Positions 25,039 through 33,471 of a DNA stretch of 49,958 nucleotides are shown in pieces. The translations under genes and the position numbers were made by a program. How positions within the stretch are numbered: the stretch's first letter is position 1; each line of letters starts with the position of its first letter. Origin of the DNA: Microbacteriaceae bacterium (lineage in GTDB: Bacteria > Actinomycetota > Actinomycetes > Actinomycetales > Microbacteriaceae); assembly GCA_025464995.1 (NCBI GenBank), contig JAODMO010000009.1:1-49958 (forward strand), given 5' to 3'. Under the pieces are notes generated by a model. That model searched no databases and was not told the DNA's origin. It was given only the letters and a program-made list of their open reading frames with translations.

Positions 25039-26628
25039 ATGGCCGCCGGTGATTCCTTTTACATTGCGACGCCCATCTTCTATGTCAACGACGTGCCGCA
25101 CATCGGTCACGCGTACACCGAAGTTGCGGCTGACGTACTCGCACGCTGGCACCGGCAGAGCGGCGACGACACCTGGTTGCTGACGGGCACCGACGAGCAC
25201 GGCCAGAAGATCCTGCGCACCGCCGTCGCGAACGACACGACCCCGCAGGCCTGGGCCGACAAGCTCGTCGAGGAGGCGTGGCTGCCGCTGCTCGAGACGA
25301 TCAACATCCGCAACGACGACTTCATCCGCACCACCGACAAGCGTCACGAGGAAGCCGTCACGATCTTCCTGCAGAAACTGCACGATGACGGCTACATCTA
25401 CTCGGGCGAGTACGAGGGCTACTACTGCGTCGGCTGCGAGGAGTACAAGCAGCTCGACGACCTGATGGAGACCGAGACCGGCGACTACGCCGGCCAGCTG
25501 GTGTGCAAGATCCACTCGCGCCCCATCGAGGTGCTGAAGGAGAAGAACTACTTCTTCCGCATGAGCGACTTCCAGCAGCGCCTGCTCGACCTCTACGAGG
25601 AGCGTCCCGACTTCATCCAGCCGGAGAGCGTGCGCAACGAGATCCTGCAGTTCGTCAAGCAGGGGCTCTCCGACCTCTCCATCTCGCGGTCGAGCTTCGA
25701 CTGGGGCATCAAGATCCCGTGGGACGACTCGCACGTGCTCTACGTGTGGTTCGACGCGCTGCTCAACTACATCACCGCGATCGGCTACGGCGTCGACGAC
25801 GAGGAGTTCCAGCGCCGCTGGCCCGCGACGCAGCTCGTCGGCAAAGACATCGCGCGCTTCCACGCCGTCATCTGGCCCGCGATGCTCATGGCCGCCGGAC
25901 TCCAGCCGCCCAAGCAGGTCTTCGGCCACGGCTGGCTGCTCGTCGGTGGCGAGAAGATGTCGAAGTCGAAGCTGACCGGCATCGCGCCGAGCCAGATCAC
26001 CGACACCTTCGGTGTGGACGCCTTCCGCTACTACTTCATGAGCGCGATCAACTTCGGCCAGGACGGCTCGTTCAGCTGGGAGGACCTTGCGGCCCGCTAC
26101 CAGTCCGAGCTCGCCAACGGATTCGGCAACCTCGCTTCGCGCGTCATCGCCATGGTCAACCGCTACTACGACGGCGTCGTGCCAGCCCCCGCCGACTACA
26201 CGGCCGACGACCTCAAGGTGCAGGCCGTCGTGCGCACGGCCGCCGACACAGCGGATGCCGCGATCGGCCGGCTGGCGATCCACGAGGCCCTCGCGGCCAT
26301 CTGGACGATCGTCGACGAGCTCAACGGCTACATCACGCTGCAGGAGCCGTGGGTGCTCGCCAAGAAGGACGAGACCCGCGAGCGGCTCGGCAGCGTCCTC
26401 TACACGGCGACGGAGGGCCTGCGGGCGCTCGCCGTGCTGCTTTCGCCCGTAGTTCCCGAGGCGACCGCGAAGCTGTGGGCCGGTCTCGGTGCCGCCGCAG
26501 GTCTCGGCGCCCTCACCGACCAGGTGATCGTCGATGCCGGCCATTGGGGCCAGCTTCCCGTCGGCAGCCGCGTCGGCACCCTCGAGGCACTGTTCCCTCG
26601 AATCGAACCCACCGAGATAGCAGGATAA
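25039..26628 (+). CDS. metG: Methionyl-tRNA synthetase
   Basis: A 529-residue class Ia aminoacyl-tRNA synthetase that charges tRNA-Met in the cytoplasm. HIGH is at residues 21–24 (PHIGHAYTEVAADVLARW) and KMSKS at 306–310. The connective peptide holds one zinc-knuckle-like set, CVGC near 130 and CKIH near 157. The anticodon-binding helices follow, with ANGFGNLASRVIAMVNRYYD near 357. There is no C-terminal EMAP/Trbp111 tRNA-binding domain, as usual for the short actinobacterial form. It lies 154 bp after rsmI and four bases before the start region of tatD. Confidence 0.96.
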   Translation: MAAGDSFYIATPIFYVNDVPHIGHAYTEVAADVLARWHRQSGDDTWLLTGTDEHGQKILRTAVANDTTPQAWADKLVEEAWLPLLETINIRNDDFIRTTDKRHEEAVTIFLQKLHDDGYIYSGEYEGYYCVGCEEYKQLDDLMETETGDYAGQLVCKIHSRPIEVLKEKNYFFRMSDFQQRLLDLYEERPDFIQPESVRNEILQFVKQGLSDLSISRSSFDWGIKIPWDDSHVLYVWFDALLNYITAIGYGVDDEEFQRRWPATQLVGKDIARFHAVIWPAMLMAAGLQPPKQVFGHGWLLVGGEKMSKSKLTGIAPSQITDTFGVDAFRYYFMSAINFGQDGSFSWEDLAARYQSELANGFGNLASRVIAMVNRYYDGVVPAPADYTADDLKVQAVVRTAADTADAAIGRLAIHEALAAIWTIVDELNGYITLQEPWVLAKKDETRERLGSVLYTATEGLRALAVLLSPVVPEATAKLWAGLGAAAGLGALTDQVIVDAGHWGQLPVGSRVGTLEALFPRIEPTEIAG

Positions 26629-26644
26629 GAGTTTGGAGCGTGTG

Positions 26645-27598
26645 ATGTCCGAGTCGAGCTACGCCGCCGTGCCCGAGGCACTGGTCGTGGGAATCTACGA
26701 CAACCACACACATCTCGACCCCTCCGGTGTGCCGGGGAGCGACGAGTTCGACTACCACGCGCACCTCGACAAGGGCTCCGCCGTCGGAGTTCGCGGGGTC
26801 GTGCAGGTCGGAACCGACATGGGCTCCTCGCTGTGGTCGGCGGAACTCGCGGCGATCGAACCGCGCGTGCTCGCGGCCGTCGCCATCCACCCGAACGAGG
26901 CACCACGCTACGAGAGCGAGGGGCGCCTCGACGAGGCCATCGCGGCGATCGACGAGCTCGCTTCGAGGCCCCGCGTGCGCGCCATCGGCGAGACCGGACT
27001 CGACTACTTCCGCACGGGCGAAGACGGGCGAGGCGCCCAGATGCGCTCCTTCGAGGCGCACATCGAGATCGCGAAGAAGCACGGTCTCGCGCTGCAGATC
27101 CACGACCGCGACGCCCACGACGACGTCATCCAGACCCTGCTGCGCGTCGGCGCCCCGGAGAAGGTCGTATTCCACTGCTTCAGCGGCGACGCGGACCTCG
27201 CGCGCACCGCGGTCGCCAACGGCTGGTACCTCTCCTTCTCCGGCACCGTCACGTTCAAGAACGCGCACGACCTGCGCGAGGCGCTCGAAGTCGTGCCCCG
27301 CCACCTCCTGCTGGTCGAGACGGATGCCCCGTATCTGACCCCCATGCCCCACCGCGGCCGTCTCAACTCGCCGTACATGCTGCCGACCACGCTGCGTGCG
27401 ATGGCGGCCCACCTCGGCACTGATGTGTCGATGCTCGCCGCCCTCGTGACCTCCAACACCGAAGAGGTGTACGGCATGTGGGACGCGGAGCCCGTCACGC
27501 AGCCGCGCGACGCGTACGAGGACGACACCTACGAGATGCCTCCCATGACGGGTTCGATCCAGCTTCCGACGCTGCCGCAGGACGGCAGTTCGAGCTAG
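26645..27598 (+). CDS. tatD: TatD-family metal-dependent DNase
   Basis: A 317-residue TIM-barrel metallohydrolase of the TatD/YcfH group, with 3'-exonuclease/deoxyribonuclease activity in characterised members. Metal ligands are visible in YDNHTHLDPSG, GETGLDYFRTG (about 114–124), LQIHDRDAHDD, VVFHCFSGDADLA and ETDAPYLTPMPHRG. ATG 26645 is chosen because TTTGGAG lies six bases upstream; TTG 26633 and GTG 26642 are less likely. An acidic Pro-rich tail of about 35 residues follows the barrel. The stop codon overlaps the rsmA start by one base. Confidence 0.92.
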   Translation: MSESSYAAVPEALVVGIYDNHTHLDPSGVPGSDEFDYHAHLDKGSAVGVRGVVQVGTDMGSSLWSAELAAIEPRVLAAVAIHPNEAPRYESEGRLDEAIAAIDELASRPRVRAIGETGLDYFRTGEDGRGAQMRSFEAHIEIAKKHGLALQIHDRDAHDDVIQTLLRVGAPEKVVFHCFSGDADLARTAVANGWYLSFSGTVTFKNAHDLREALEVVPRHLLLVETDAPYLTPMPHRGRLNSPYMLPTTLRAMAAHLGTDVSMLAALVTSNTEEVYGMWDAEPVTQPRDAYEDDTYEMPPMTGSIQLPTLPQDGSSS

Positions 27599-28434
27599 TG
27601 GCGACCCTGCTCGGCCCCGCCGAGATCCGCGACCTCGCCGCGCTTCTCGACATCCAGCCGACCAAGAAACTGGGCCAGAACTTCGTCATCGACGCCAACA
27701 CGGTGCGCCGAATCGTCCGCGTCGCCGGTGTGGTCGCGGGGGAGACCGCGGTGGAGATCGGGCCGGGACTCGGCTCGCTCACCCTCGGCCTGCTCGAGAC
27801 GGGGGCGGATGTCGTCGCCGTCGAGATCGACACGCGCCTCGCCGCGCAGCTGCCGGTGACGGTCGCAGAGCTGCAGCCGGACGCACGTCTCACCGTCATC
27901 ACCGACGACGCGATGAAGGTGACCGAGCTGCCGCAGTCGCCGAGCGTGCTCGTTGCCAACCTGCCGTACAACGTCTCCGTTCCCGTGCTGCTGCACTTCC
28001 TCGAGCACTTCCCCTCGCTCACCCGCGGGCTCGTCATGGTGCAGGCCGAGGTCGGCGAACGGCTCGCCGCGCCTCCCGGCTCGAAGGTCTACGGCGCCCC
28101 GAGCGCGAAGGCGGCCTGGTACGGCACGTGGCGCACGCACGGCAAGGTGAGCCGCCAGGTGTTCTGGCCGGTGCCTAACGTCGACTCGATTCTCGTCGGC
28201 TTCGAGCGCGCAGAGCTGCCCGGAACCGAACAGGAACGGCTCGCGACCTTCGCGATCATCGACGCCGCGTTCCAGCAGCGACGCAAGATGCTGCGGCAGT
28301 CGCTCTCCGTCGTGCTCGGCGACTCAGCCCGTGCGACCGCACGTCTCGAGGCCGCCGGACTCGCGCCGACGAGCCGGGGCGAGGAGCTCACGATGCTCGA
28401 CTTCCTCGCCGTCGCGCGCACCGCCGCGCTGTAG
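27598..28434 (+). CDS. rsmA: 16S rRNA (adenine(1518)-N6/adenine(1519)-N6)-dimethyltransferase
   Basis: A 278-residue Rossmann-fold SAM methyltransferase that dimethylates two adenines in helix 45 of 16S rRNA. KKLGQNFVID (21–30), the SAM loop VEIGPGLGSLTLGLLETGAD, VVAVEID, and the catalytic NLPYNVSVPVLLH (N-x-P-Y) are all present; the C-terminal domain carries QQRRKMLRQSLS. The GTG start overlaps the tatD stop (TAGTG), and no independent ribosome site is needed. In many actinobacteria rpfB lies between tatD and this gene; here it is absent. Confidence 0.95.
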   Translation: MATLLGPAEIRDLAALLDIQPTKKLGQNFVIDANTVRRIVRVAGVVAGETAVEIGPGLGSLTLGLLETGADVVAVEIDTRLAAQLPVTVAELQPDARLTVITDDAMKVTELPQSPSVLVANLPYNVSVPVLLHFLEHFPSLTRGLVMVQAEVGERLAAPPGSKVYGAPSAKAAWYGTWRTHGKVSRQVFWPVPNVDSILVGFERAELPGTEQERLATFAIIDAAFQQRRKMLRQSLSVVLGDSARATARLEAAGLAPTSRGEELTMLDFLAVARTAAL

Positions 28435-28499
28435 CGGCAGGGGATGACGAGGCAGGATACCCTGCCCTCTCGCTGGTGAAACACACCAAAGCGCTCGAC

Positions 28500-28505
28500 T
28501 AGGTT
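28500..28505 (+). promoter_or_regulatory. -10 box of ispE (leaderless)
   Basis: TAGGTT is followed by exactly six bases and ATG 28512. No Shine-Dalgarno sequence is visible in the 77-bp gap after rsmA. Confidence 0.5.
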
Positions 28506-28511
28506 GGACTC

Positions 28512-29447
28512 ATGACCACCCCGGCCGTCTCAACCGTGGTGCACGCACGCGCACCGGGCAAGATCAACGTCTTCCTCAAGGTCGGCGCTCTGCTCGACGA
28601 CGGGTACCACGACGTCGCCATCGCCTACCAGGCGGTCTCCCTCTACGAAGACGTGCGCGCGACGGCCGCCGACGATTTCTCCGTGCGCGTCGGCGGAACC
28701 GTGGAACTCTCCCGGGTGCCGACAGACGGGTCGAACATCGCCATCAAGGCCGCCCGACTGCTCGCCCGTGCCACCGGCTATCGCGGCGGAGTGCGACTGC
28801 ACATCGACAAGCACGTGCCCGTGACGGGCGGCATGGGCGGCGGCTCGGCGGATGCCGCGGCGACGCTCCTCGCGTGTGACACCCTGTGGGGCACACAATT
28901 GCCGCGCGAGCAGATGCTCGCGCTCGCCGGCCAGCTCGGTTCCGACGTGCCGTTCGCGCTCACCGGCGGAACGGCGATCGGAACGGGTCGCGGCGACCAG
29001 CTCAGCCCCGCCCTCGCCAAGGGCCAGTTCCATTGGGTGCTGGCCCTCGCCGAGTTCGGCCTCAGCACGCCCGCCGTGTACAACGAGCTCGACATGCACC
29101 GCGACCGCCACGCCCAGGACATCTTTCCGGCGACCACGACGCCGAGCGTCGACGCCAACGTGCTGCAGGCTTTGCGCGCGGGCGACCCGCTCATGCTCGC
29201 CGAGACGCTCTACAACGACCTGCAGGCCCCCGCCCTCCACCTCCAGCCCTCCCTCTCGGCCGTGCTCGAACTGGGCGAGAACAACGGCGCGCTCGCCGGC
29301 ATCGTCTCCGGCTCCGGCCCCACCGTCGCGTTCCTTGTCGCCGATCACGACGGGGCGCTCGAGCTGCAGACGGCGCTCGAGGCCGCGGAACTCACCGTGG
29401 TGCGGGCCAGCGGGCCCGTTCACGGCGCTCGCATCCTGAGTGCGTAA
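28512..29447 (+). CDS. ispE: 4-diphosphocytidyl-2-C-methyl-D-erythritol kinase
   Basis: A 311-residue GHMP-superfamily kinase of the MEP isoprenoid pathway; it phosphorylates CDP-methylerythritol. Motif 1 is [15 protein letters not shown] (11–25), the ATP-binding Gly/Ser loop is [20 protein letters not shown] (102–121), a second block is [19 protein letters not shown] (143–161), and motif 3 is [16 protein letters not shown] near 258. The length is standard. It appears to have its own leaderless promoter after rsmA. Next is a molybdopterin oxidoreductase gene, 42 bp downstream on the same strand. Confidence 0.95.
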   Translation: MTTPAVSTVVHARAPGKINVFLKVGALLDDGYHDVAIAYQAVSLYEDVRATAADDFSVRVGGTVELSRVPTDGSNIAIKAARLLARATGYRGGVRLHIDKHVPVTGGMGGGSADAAATLLACDTLWGTQLPREQMLALAGQLGSDVPFALTGGTAIGTGRGDQLSPALAKGQFHWVLALAEFGLSTPAVYNELDMHRDRHAQDIFPATTTPSVDANVLQALRAGDPLMLAETLYNDLQAPALHLQPSLSAVLELGENNGALAGIVSGSGPTVAFLVADHDGALELQTALEAAELTVVRASGPVHGARILSA

Positions 29448-29489
29448 ACTTCGCCGTATCCAGCAGCGAACGAGGCGAGGGGCACGTCC

Positions 29490-31046
29490 ATGACGAGACG
29501 TCGCGAGAATCTGTGGGCCGCCCTCGTGGGGTTGGTGTCGGCGGCTGTCACCCTCGCGGTTGCCGAGGTCGCGGCGCTCATCCTCGCCCCCGCGAGCGGT
29601 CCGTTGCTCGCCGTCGGCGCCCTCGTCATCGACCTCGTGCCGTCGTGGCTCAAAGACCTCGTCATCGACCTCTTCGGCACGGCAGACAAGATCGTGCTGC
29701 TCGTCAGCCTCGGGGTCGTCGTCGCCCTCCTCGCCGCGGCCATCGGCGTGCTGCAGCTGCGCCGCCCGCCCCTCGGCATCGTCGGGCTCGTGGTGGTCGC
29801 CGGCATCGCCACCTTCGCGGTCACGACCCGCGCTGAGTCGACCGCGATCTGGGCCGTGCCGACGGTGCTCGGCATGGTCGCGGGTGTCACCGCGCTTCGG
29901 ATTGCCACCGATCGGTTGCGCGCGTGGCGTCACGACGCGGCATCCGACGACCCCCTCGATTCGCGGCAGGCGGCGGTGAGCCGGCGCGGCTTCCTCACGG
30001 TGCTCGTCGGCACGGCCGCCGCATCCGTCGTCGTCGGCGTCGCGGCGCGCGCGATGAACGCCGGCAGCGCGGCCGTCACGGCCGTGCGTGCCGCCCTGAA
30101 ACTGCCGGCCCCGGCCGTGGCCGCCCCCGCCATCCCCGCCGGCGCCCAGCTCGACATCGACGGGGTGTCGCGGCTCGTCTCGAGCAACGAGGACTTCTAC
30201 CGCATCGACACGGCGCTGCAGGTGCCCGTGATCGACGCGGCGCAGTGGAAGCTCACGATCACGGGCATGGTCGAGAACGAGATCGAGGTGACCTTCGAGG
30301 AGCTGCTCGCTCTGCCGCTCGTCGAGGCCTACGTGACGCTCATGTGCGTCTCGAACGAGGTGGGCGGCCAGCTGACGGGCAACGCCACGTGGCTCGGCTA
30401 CCCCGTGCGTGAGCTGCTCAAGCGAGCGGTGCCGAAGAAGGGCGCCGACGTCGTGCTGTCGACCAGCCAGGACGGCTGGACGGCGACGACGCCGCTCGCG
30501 GTGCTCGAGGACGAGCAGCGCAACAGCCTCCTTGCGGTCGGCATGAACGGTGAGGCTCTCCCGATCGAGCACGGCTTCCCGGTGCGCATGGTCGTGCCCG
30601 GCCTGTACGGCTACGTCTCCGCGACCAAGTGGGTCGTGGAGCTCAAGGTGAGCACGTTCGCGCAGGAGTCGGCCTACTGGACGGAGCGCGGCTGGTCGGC
30701 AAAGGGCCCCGTGAAGACGTCGTCGCGCATCGATGTTCCGAGCTTCGGCACCGAGCTCCAGGCCGGAACCGTCGCCATCGCGGGCGTCGCGTGGGCGCAG
30801 CATGTCGGTATCGACAAGGTCGAGGTGCGCATCGACAACGAGCCGTGGCGCGAGGCGATCCTGGCCCCGGCCATCTCGATCGACACGTGGCGGCAGTGGC
30901 ACATCGAGTGGGAGGCGACGACCGGCGACTACACGATCGAGGTTCGGGCGACGGATGCTTCGGGCTTCACCCAGAAGGAGCAGCGGGTCGACGTCGTACC
31001 GGATGGCGCCGAGGGCTGGCACACCATCCAGGTGCGCGTCGCGTAG
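29490..31046 (+). CDS. Membrane-anchored molybdopterin-dependent oxidoreductase (sulfite-oxidase/YedY fold)
   Basis: A 518-residue protein. Four hydrophobic helices fill the first 145 residues (about 9–32, 67–90, 97–113, 119–137); a fifth follows SRRGFL (164–169), which looks like an internal twin-arginine/anchor signal. The sulfite-oxidase-fold domain begins near 215, with the molybdenum-ligand cysteine Cys286 in YVTLMCVSNEVGGQLTGNAT. The C-terminal Mo-co dimerisation domain, with GVAWAQHVGIDKVEVRIDNE, is complete. The catalytic part should face outside the membrane. Substrate is unknown. SD-like GAGGCGAGGGG precedes the ATG. The architecture recalls an actinobacterial family (for example Rv0218, from memory). 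Confidence 0.87.
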   Translation: MTRRRENLWAALVGLVSAAVTLAVAEVAALILAPASGPLLAVGALVIDLVPSWLKDLVIDLFGTADKIVLLVSLGVVVALLAAAIGVLQLRRPPLGIVGLVVVAGIATFAVTTRAESTAIWAVPTVLGMVAGVTALRIATDRLRAWRHDAASDDPLDSRQAAVSRRGFLTVLVGTAAASVVVGVAARAMNAGSAAVTAVRAALKLPAPAVAAPAIPAGAQLDIDGVSRLVSSNEDFYRIDTALQVPVIDAAQWKLTITGMVENEIEVTFEELLALPLVEAYVTLMCVSNEVGGQLTGNATWLGYPVRELLKRAVPKKGADVVLSTSQDGWTATTPLAVLEDEQRNSLLAVGMNGEALPIEHGFPVRMVVPGLYGYVSATKWVVELKVSTFAQESAYWTERGWSAKGPVKTSSRIDVPSFGTELQAGTVAIAGVAWAQHVGIDKVEVRIDNEPWREAILAPAISIDTWRQWHIEWEATTGDYTIEVRATDASGFTQKEQRVDVVPDGAEGWHTIQVRVA

Positions 31047-31062
31047 ACGGTCTCCCGGCGAG

Positions 31063-32571
31063 TCAGTCGCGCTCGAAGCGCAGCACGTTCACCCAGGTGA
31101 GGCTCCATTCCTCGGAGACGTGCCAGCCCGCGCCCGCGAGCACCTCGGTGACGGCGGCCCGGCGATCCCGCGTGATTCCCGTGACGAGGTAGGCGACGTC
31201 CGTGCCCGCGAGTCGCGGCATGCCCTCGGCGAGGGGGATCCGCGTCTCCCAGAGGCGACCTGTCTCCGCGGCGGGCGTGTCGATGTTCACGTCGACGGTG
31301 TTCTCGAAAGCCTCGGGGTAGGCGTAGGCGATCACGCGTGAGCTTGCCGTCAGGTGCCGCTTCACGGTGCCGTAGATGATCGCGGTCGCCGGATCGCCCA
31401 GCTCGGCTCGATCATCGGCGATGACGTCGGCGACCTGCGACCACGACGAGTGGTCTTTGGCCTCGGGCGCGCGCAGCTCCCTGAACTGGGGAACGGCGAG
31501 CGCGACGAGCGCGGCGAGCGCGACGACCGCGACGAGCCTCGGCCGCACCGCGTCGACGGCCGCCCCGATCACGAGGGCGGCGAAGGGCACGCACATGGTG
31601 AGATACCTCGGCGTGTACACCGGGATGTAGCTCACGCTCACGAGCAGGAGCGCGGCGGTCGGCACGACGAGCACGGGCAGCGCCACCGCGCCGAGGGAGA
31701 GCGCGCGGGAGCGTCGCACGAGCACCGCGGCGCCCGCGACGAGAAGCACCCAGCCCACCGCGGCGTAGGGCCGGTCGAACATGAACCACTGGGTCTGGAA
31801 CACCTGTCGACCGGTTGCGGCACCCGGCCGCTCGATCCAGTTCACCTGCCCGCTCTGGCCCCGCACCAGCAGGAAGAACGGGAGCACGACGAGGATGGAC
31901 AGCGCCGTCCACCCCAGCCAGCGAGCGACCGACGGCATCGCGGCCCGCCGACTCACGACGACCCACCAGGCCAGGGTGACGGCGTGAGCGACGACGATGA
32001 GCGCGAGATAGACGAAGACGAGACAGGATGCGACGACGGCGACGGCATAGAACGCCCAGTGCAGGCGCGAGCCGGATCGCGCGGCGAGCACGAGCAGCAC
32101 CGTCATGAGCAGGGCGAGGGCTGCGGTGAGGGCGTAGGAGCGGCCCTCCGCACCCGCCCAGATGGTGCGCGGCAGCAGGCAGAAGACGATGCCGGCGATC
32201 ACCCCGAGCCGTGGCCGGTCGAACATCCGGGCGAGCACGACGGCGAGGGCGGCGGCGATGCCGATCGCGACGGCACTCGGTGCGCGGAGGCTCAGTGGCG
32301 AGTACCCGACGACGTCGAAGACCAGGTGCATCATGGCGTAGTAGGCAGCGTGCACGGCGTCGACGTGTGCGACCATCGCCCACAACTGTCCCCAGTCCCT
32401 GGTCGCCGCGGTGATGGTGGCCGCCTCGTCGTACCAGACGGATGGCACCGTCGTGCTCGCGAGGGAGATCACGAGACCGAGGAGGCCGACGAGCAGCGGG
32501 GCGGCGAGACGATGTTCGCGCCTGGCGCGCTCGCCCGTGGAGGAGCGAGCGCGCTCGAGTAGGGCTGTCAT
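31063..32571 (-). CDS. Polytopic glycosyltransferase, GT-C fold (GT39/ArnT-like)
   Basis: A 502-residue membrane protein with about eleven hydrophobic segments. The first helix (about 23–42) is followed by the loop TTVPSVWYDEAATITAATRD with catalytic-type Asp48–Glu49, the GT-C hallmark. A soluble C-terminal domain of about 140 residues after residue 360 carries no recognised motif. Such enzymes use polyprenyl-phosphate sugars to modify extracytoplasmic acceptors. ATG 32571 is preceded by GGAAGGAG, so I rejected an ATG 63 nt upstream. It converges on the molybdopterin gene (16 bp gap). Donor and acceptor are unknown. Confidence 0.82.
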   Translation of the reverse strand: MTALLERARSSTGERARREHRLAAPLLVGLLGLVISLASTTVPSVWYDEAATITAATRDWGQLWAMVAHVDAVHAAYYAMMHLVFDVVGYSPLSLRAPSAVAIGIAAALAVVLARMFDRPRLGVIAGIVFCLLPRTIWAGAEGRSYALTAALALLMTVLLVLAARSGSRLHWAFYAVAVVASCLVFVYLALIVVAHAVTLAWWVVVSRRAAMPSVARWLGWTALSILVVLPFFLLVRGQSGQVNWIERPGAATGRQVFQTQWFMFDRPYAAVGWVLLVAGAAVLVRRSRALSLGAVALPVLVVPTAALLLVSVSYIPVYTPRYLTMCVPFAALVIGAAVDAVRPRLVAVVALAALVALAVPQFRELRAPEAKDHSSWSQVADVIADDRAELGDPATAIIYGTVKRHLTASSRVIAYAYPEAFENTVDVNIDTPAAETGRLWETRIPLAEGMPRLAGTDVAYLVTGITRDRRAAVTEVLAGAGWHVSEEWSLTWVNVLRFERD

Positions 32572-32622
32572 CGCTGCTCCTTCCGTCGTCTCGTTTGCCA
32601 CACAATTGTCTCCCTTGCACAT

Positions 32623-32660
32623 GAAGAGGCCCACCCCGCGTGAGCGGGGCGGGCCTCTTC
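32623..32660 (-). terminator. Strong intrinsic-type hairpin after the lipoprotein gene
   Basis: GAAGAGGCCC (32623–32632) pairs with GGGCCTCTTC (32651–32660); CCCCGC pairs with GCGGGG inside it, with one A/C mismatch and a GTGA loop. On the minus strand it follows the lipoprotein stop (32677) by 16 bases. It has no T tract, typical of actinobacterial terminators. It also insulates the glycosyltransferase promoter downstream. Confidence 0.75.
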
Positions 32661-32676
32661 GTGAAGGTGCTGTGGG

Positions 32677-33375
32677 TTACGCGGCAGCCTTGGCGGTGAT
32701 CTTGGCGATGCCGACGACCAGCTGGTCGGTGACAGCGGTGGTGCCGAAGGTCGAGTTCAGCAGGTCGGCAGCGTCGCTGCTCACGTAGACCGTGGTGCCC
32801 TCGAGAACGGCGTTGCCGTCGGCGTCCTGAGCAAGCGGCTTGAGGGTGGTGCCGTCGAGGTTGAAGATGAAGATGTCCTGTCCGACCTCCTCGCCGTTGG
32901 CGGTGACGGTACCGGTGAGGCGCGAGGTTCCCGGGTCGATCTTGAAGTCGCTGAGTCCGACGACGGTCTCGCCGGCGGTCAGCGTGATGCCGGAGCCGTC
33001 GTGGTCGATCTCGCCCTGGACGTAGGGACGGTAGTCCTCTTCGGGGTCGTAGTAGTCGACGTTTCCGCCGGTGATCGGGAAGGCGAGCGTTCCGGTTGCG
33101 GCGTCGAGCGTCGCGGTGCCGGTGACGCCGGGGGTGAGGCCGAGCGTCGTGAGGGCCTCGAGGAAGCCGGCGTCGAGCGTGACCTGCGTGTCCTTGCCGT
33201 CGAGGGCGGGGATCGAGGCGAGGGGAGTCGGGTCTGCGGTCGCCTCGGAGGAGGAGGACGTGCCGTCGGACGACGAGGTGTCGCTCTCGGCGGCGGTCGA
33301 GGAGCAGGCGGCGAGGCCACCGACGAGAAGCGACGCGGCGGCGAACGCGGTGGCTGCCTTGTAGAACTTGCGCAT
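32677..33375 (-). CDS. Secreted lipoprotein of unknown function
   Basis: A 232-residue protein with a clear lipoprotein signal: basic MRKFYK, hydrophobic 8–20, and lipobox LAAC with Cys24 as lipidation site. A Ser/Thr/Glu-rich linker (25–50) leads to a beta-rich Gly/Thr/Asp domain with two similar halves, GTATLDAATGTLAFPITGGN and GTVTANGEEVGQ among the recurring strands. I do not recognise the family; a beta-sandwich is inferred. AAAGGA lies seven bases before ATG 33375. An own strong terminator follows, suggesting a monocistronic, well-expressed gene. It stands between two membrane glycosyltransferases and near two membrane molybdoenzymes, so an envelope role is likely; its Ser/Thr linker could be a glycosylation target. 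Confidence 0.85.
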   Translation of the reverse strand: MRKFYKAATAFAAASLLVGGLAACSSTAAESDTSSSDGTSSSSEATADPTPLASIPALDGKDTQVTLDAGFLEALTTLGLTPGVTGTATLDAATGTLAFPITGGNVDYYDPEEDYRPYVQGEIDHDGSGITLTAGETVVGLSDFKIDPGTSRLTGTVTANGEEVGQDIFIFNLDGTTLKPLAQDADGNAVLEGTTVYVSSDAADLLNSTFGTTAVTDQLVVGIAKITAKAAA

Positions 33376-33471
33376 GATGAAATCCTTTGATCGAAGCGAA
33401 CTTTCGGTGTGCATGGGGTTCGGTCCCCTCACCGAACCGGATTGGAATCCGTTCGCTCCGTTACCGTTCCG

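Noticed and set aside
28530-31022. Very long open frame antisense to ispE and the molybdoenzyme gene
   Set aside because: High GC makes stop codons rare on the opposite strand. The translation is Arg/Gly/His-rich without motifs, while the plus strand encodes complete ispE and a molybdopterin protein.
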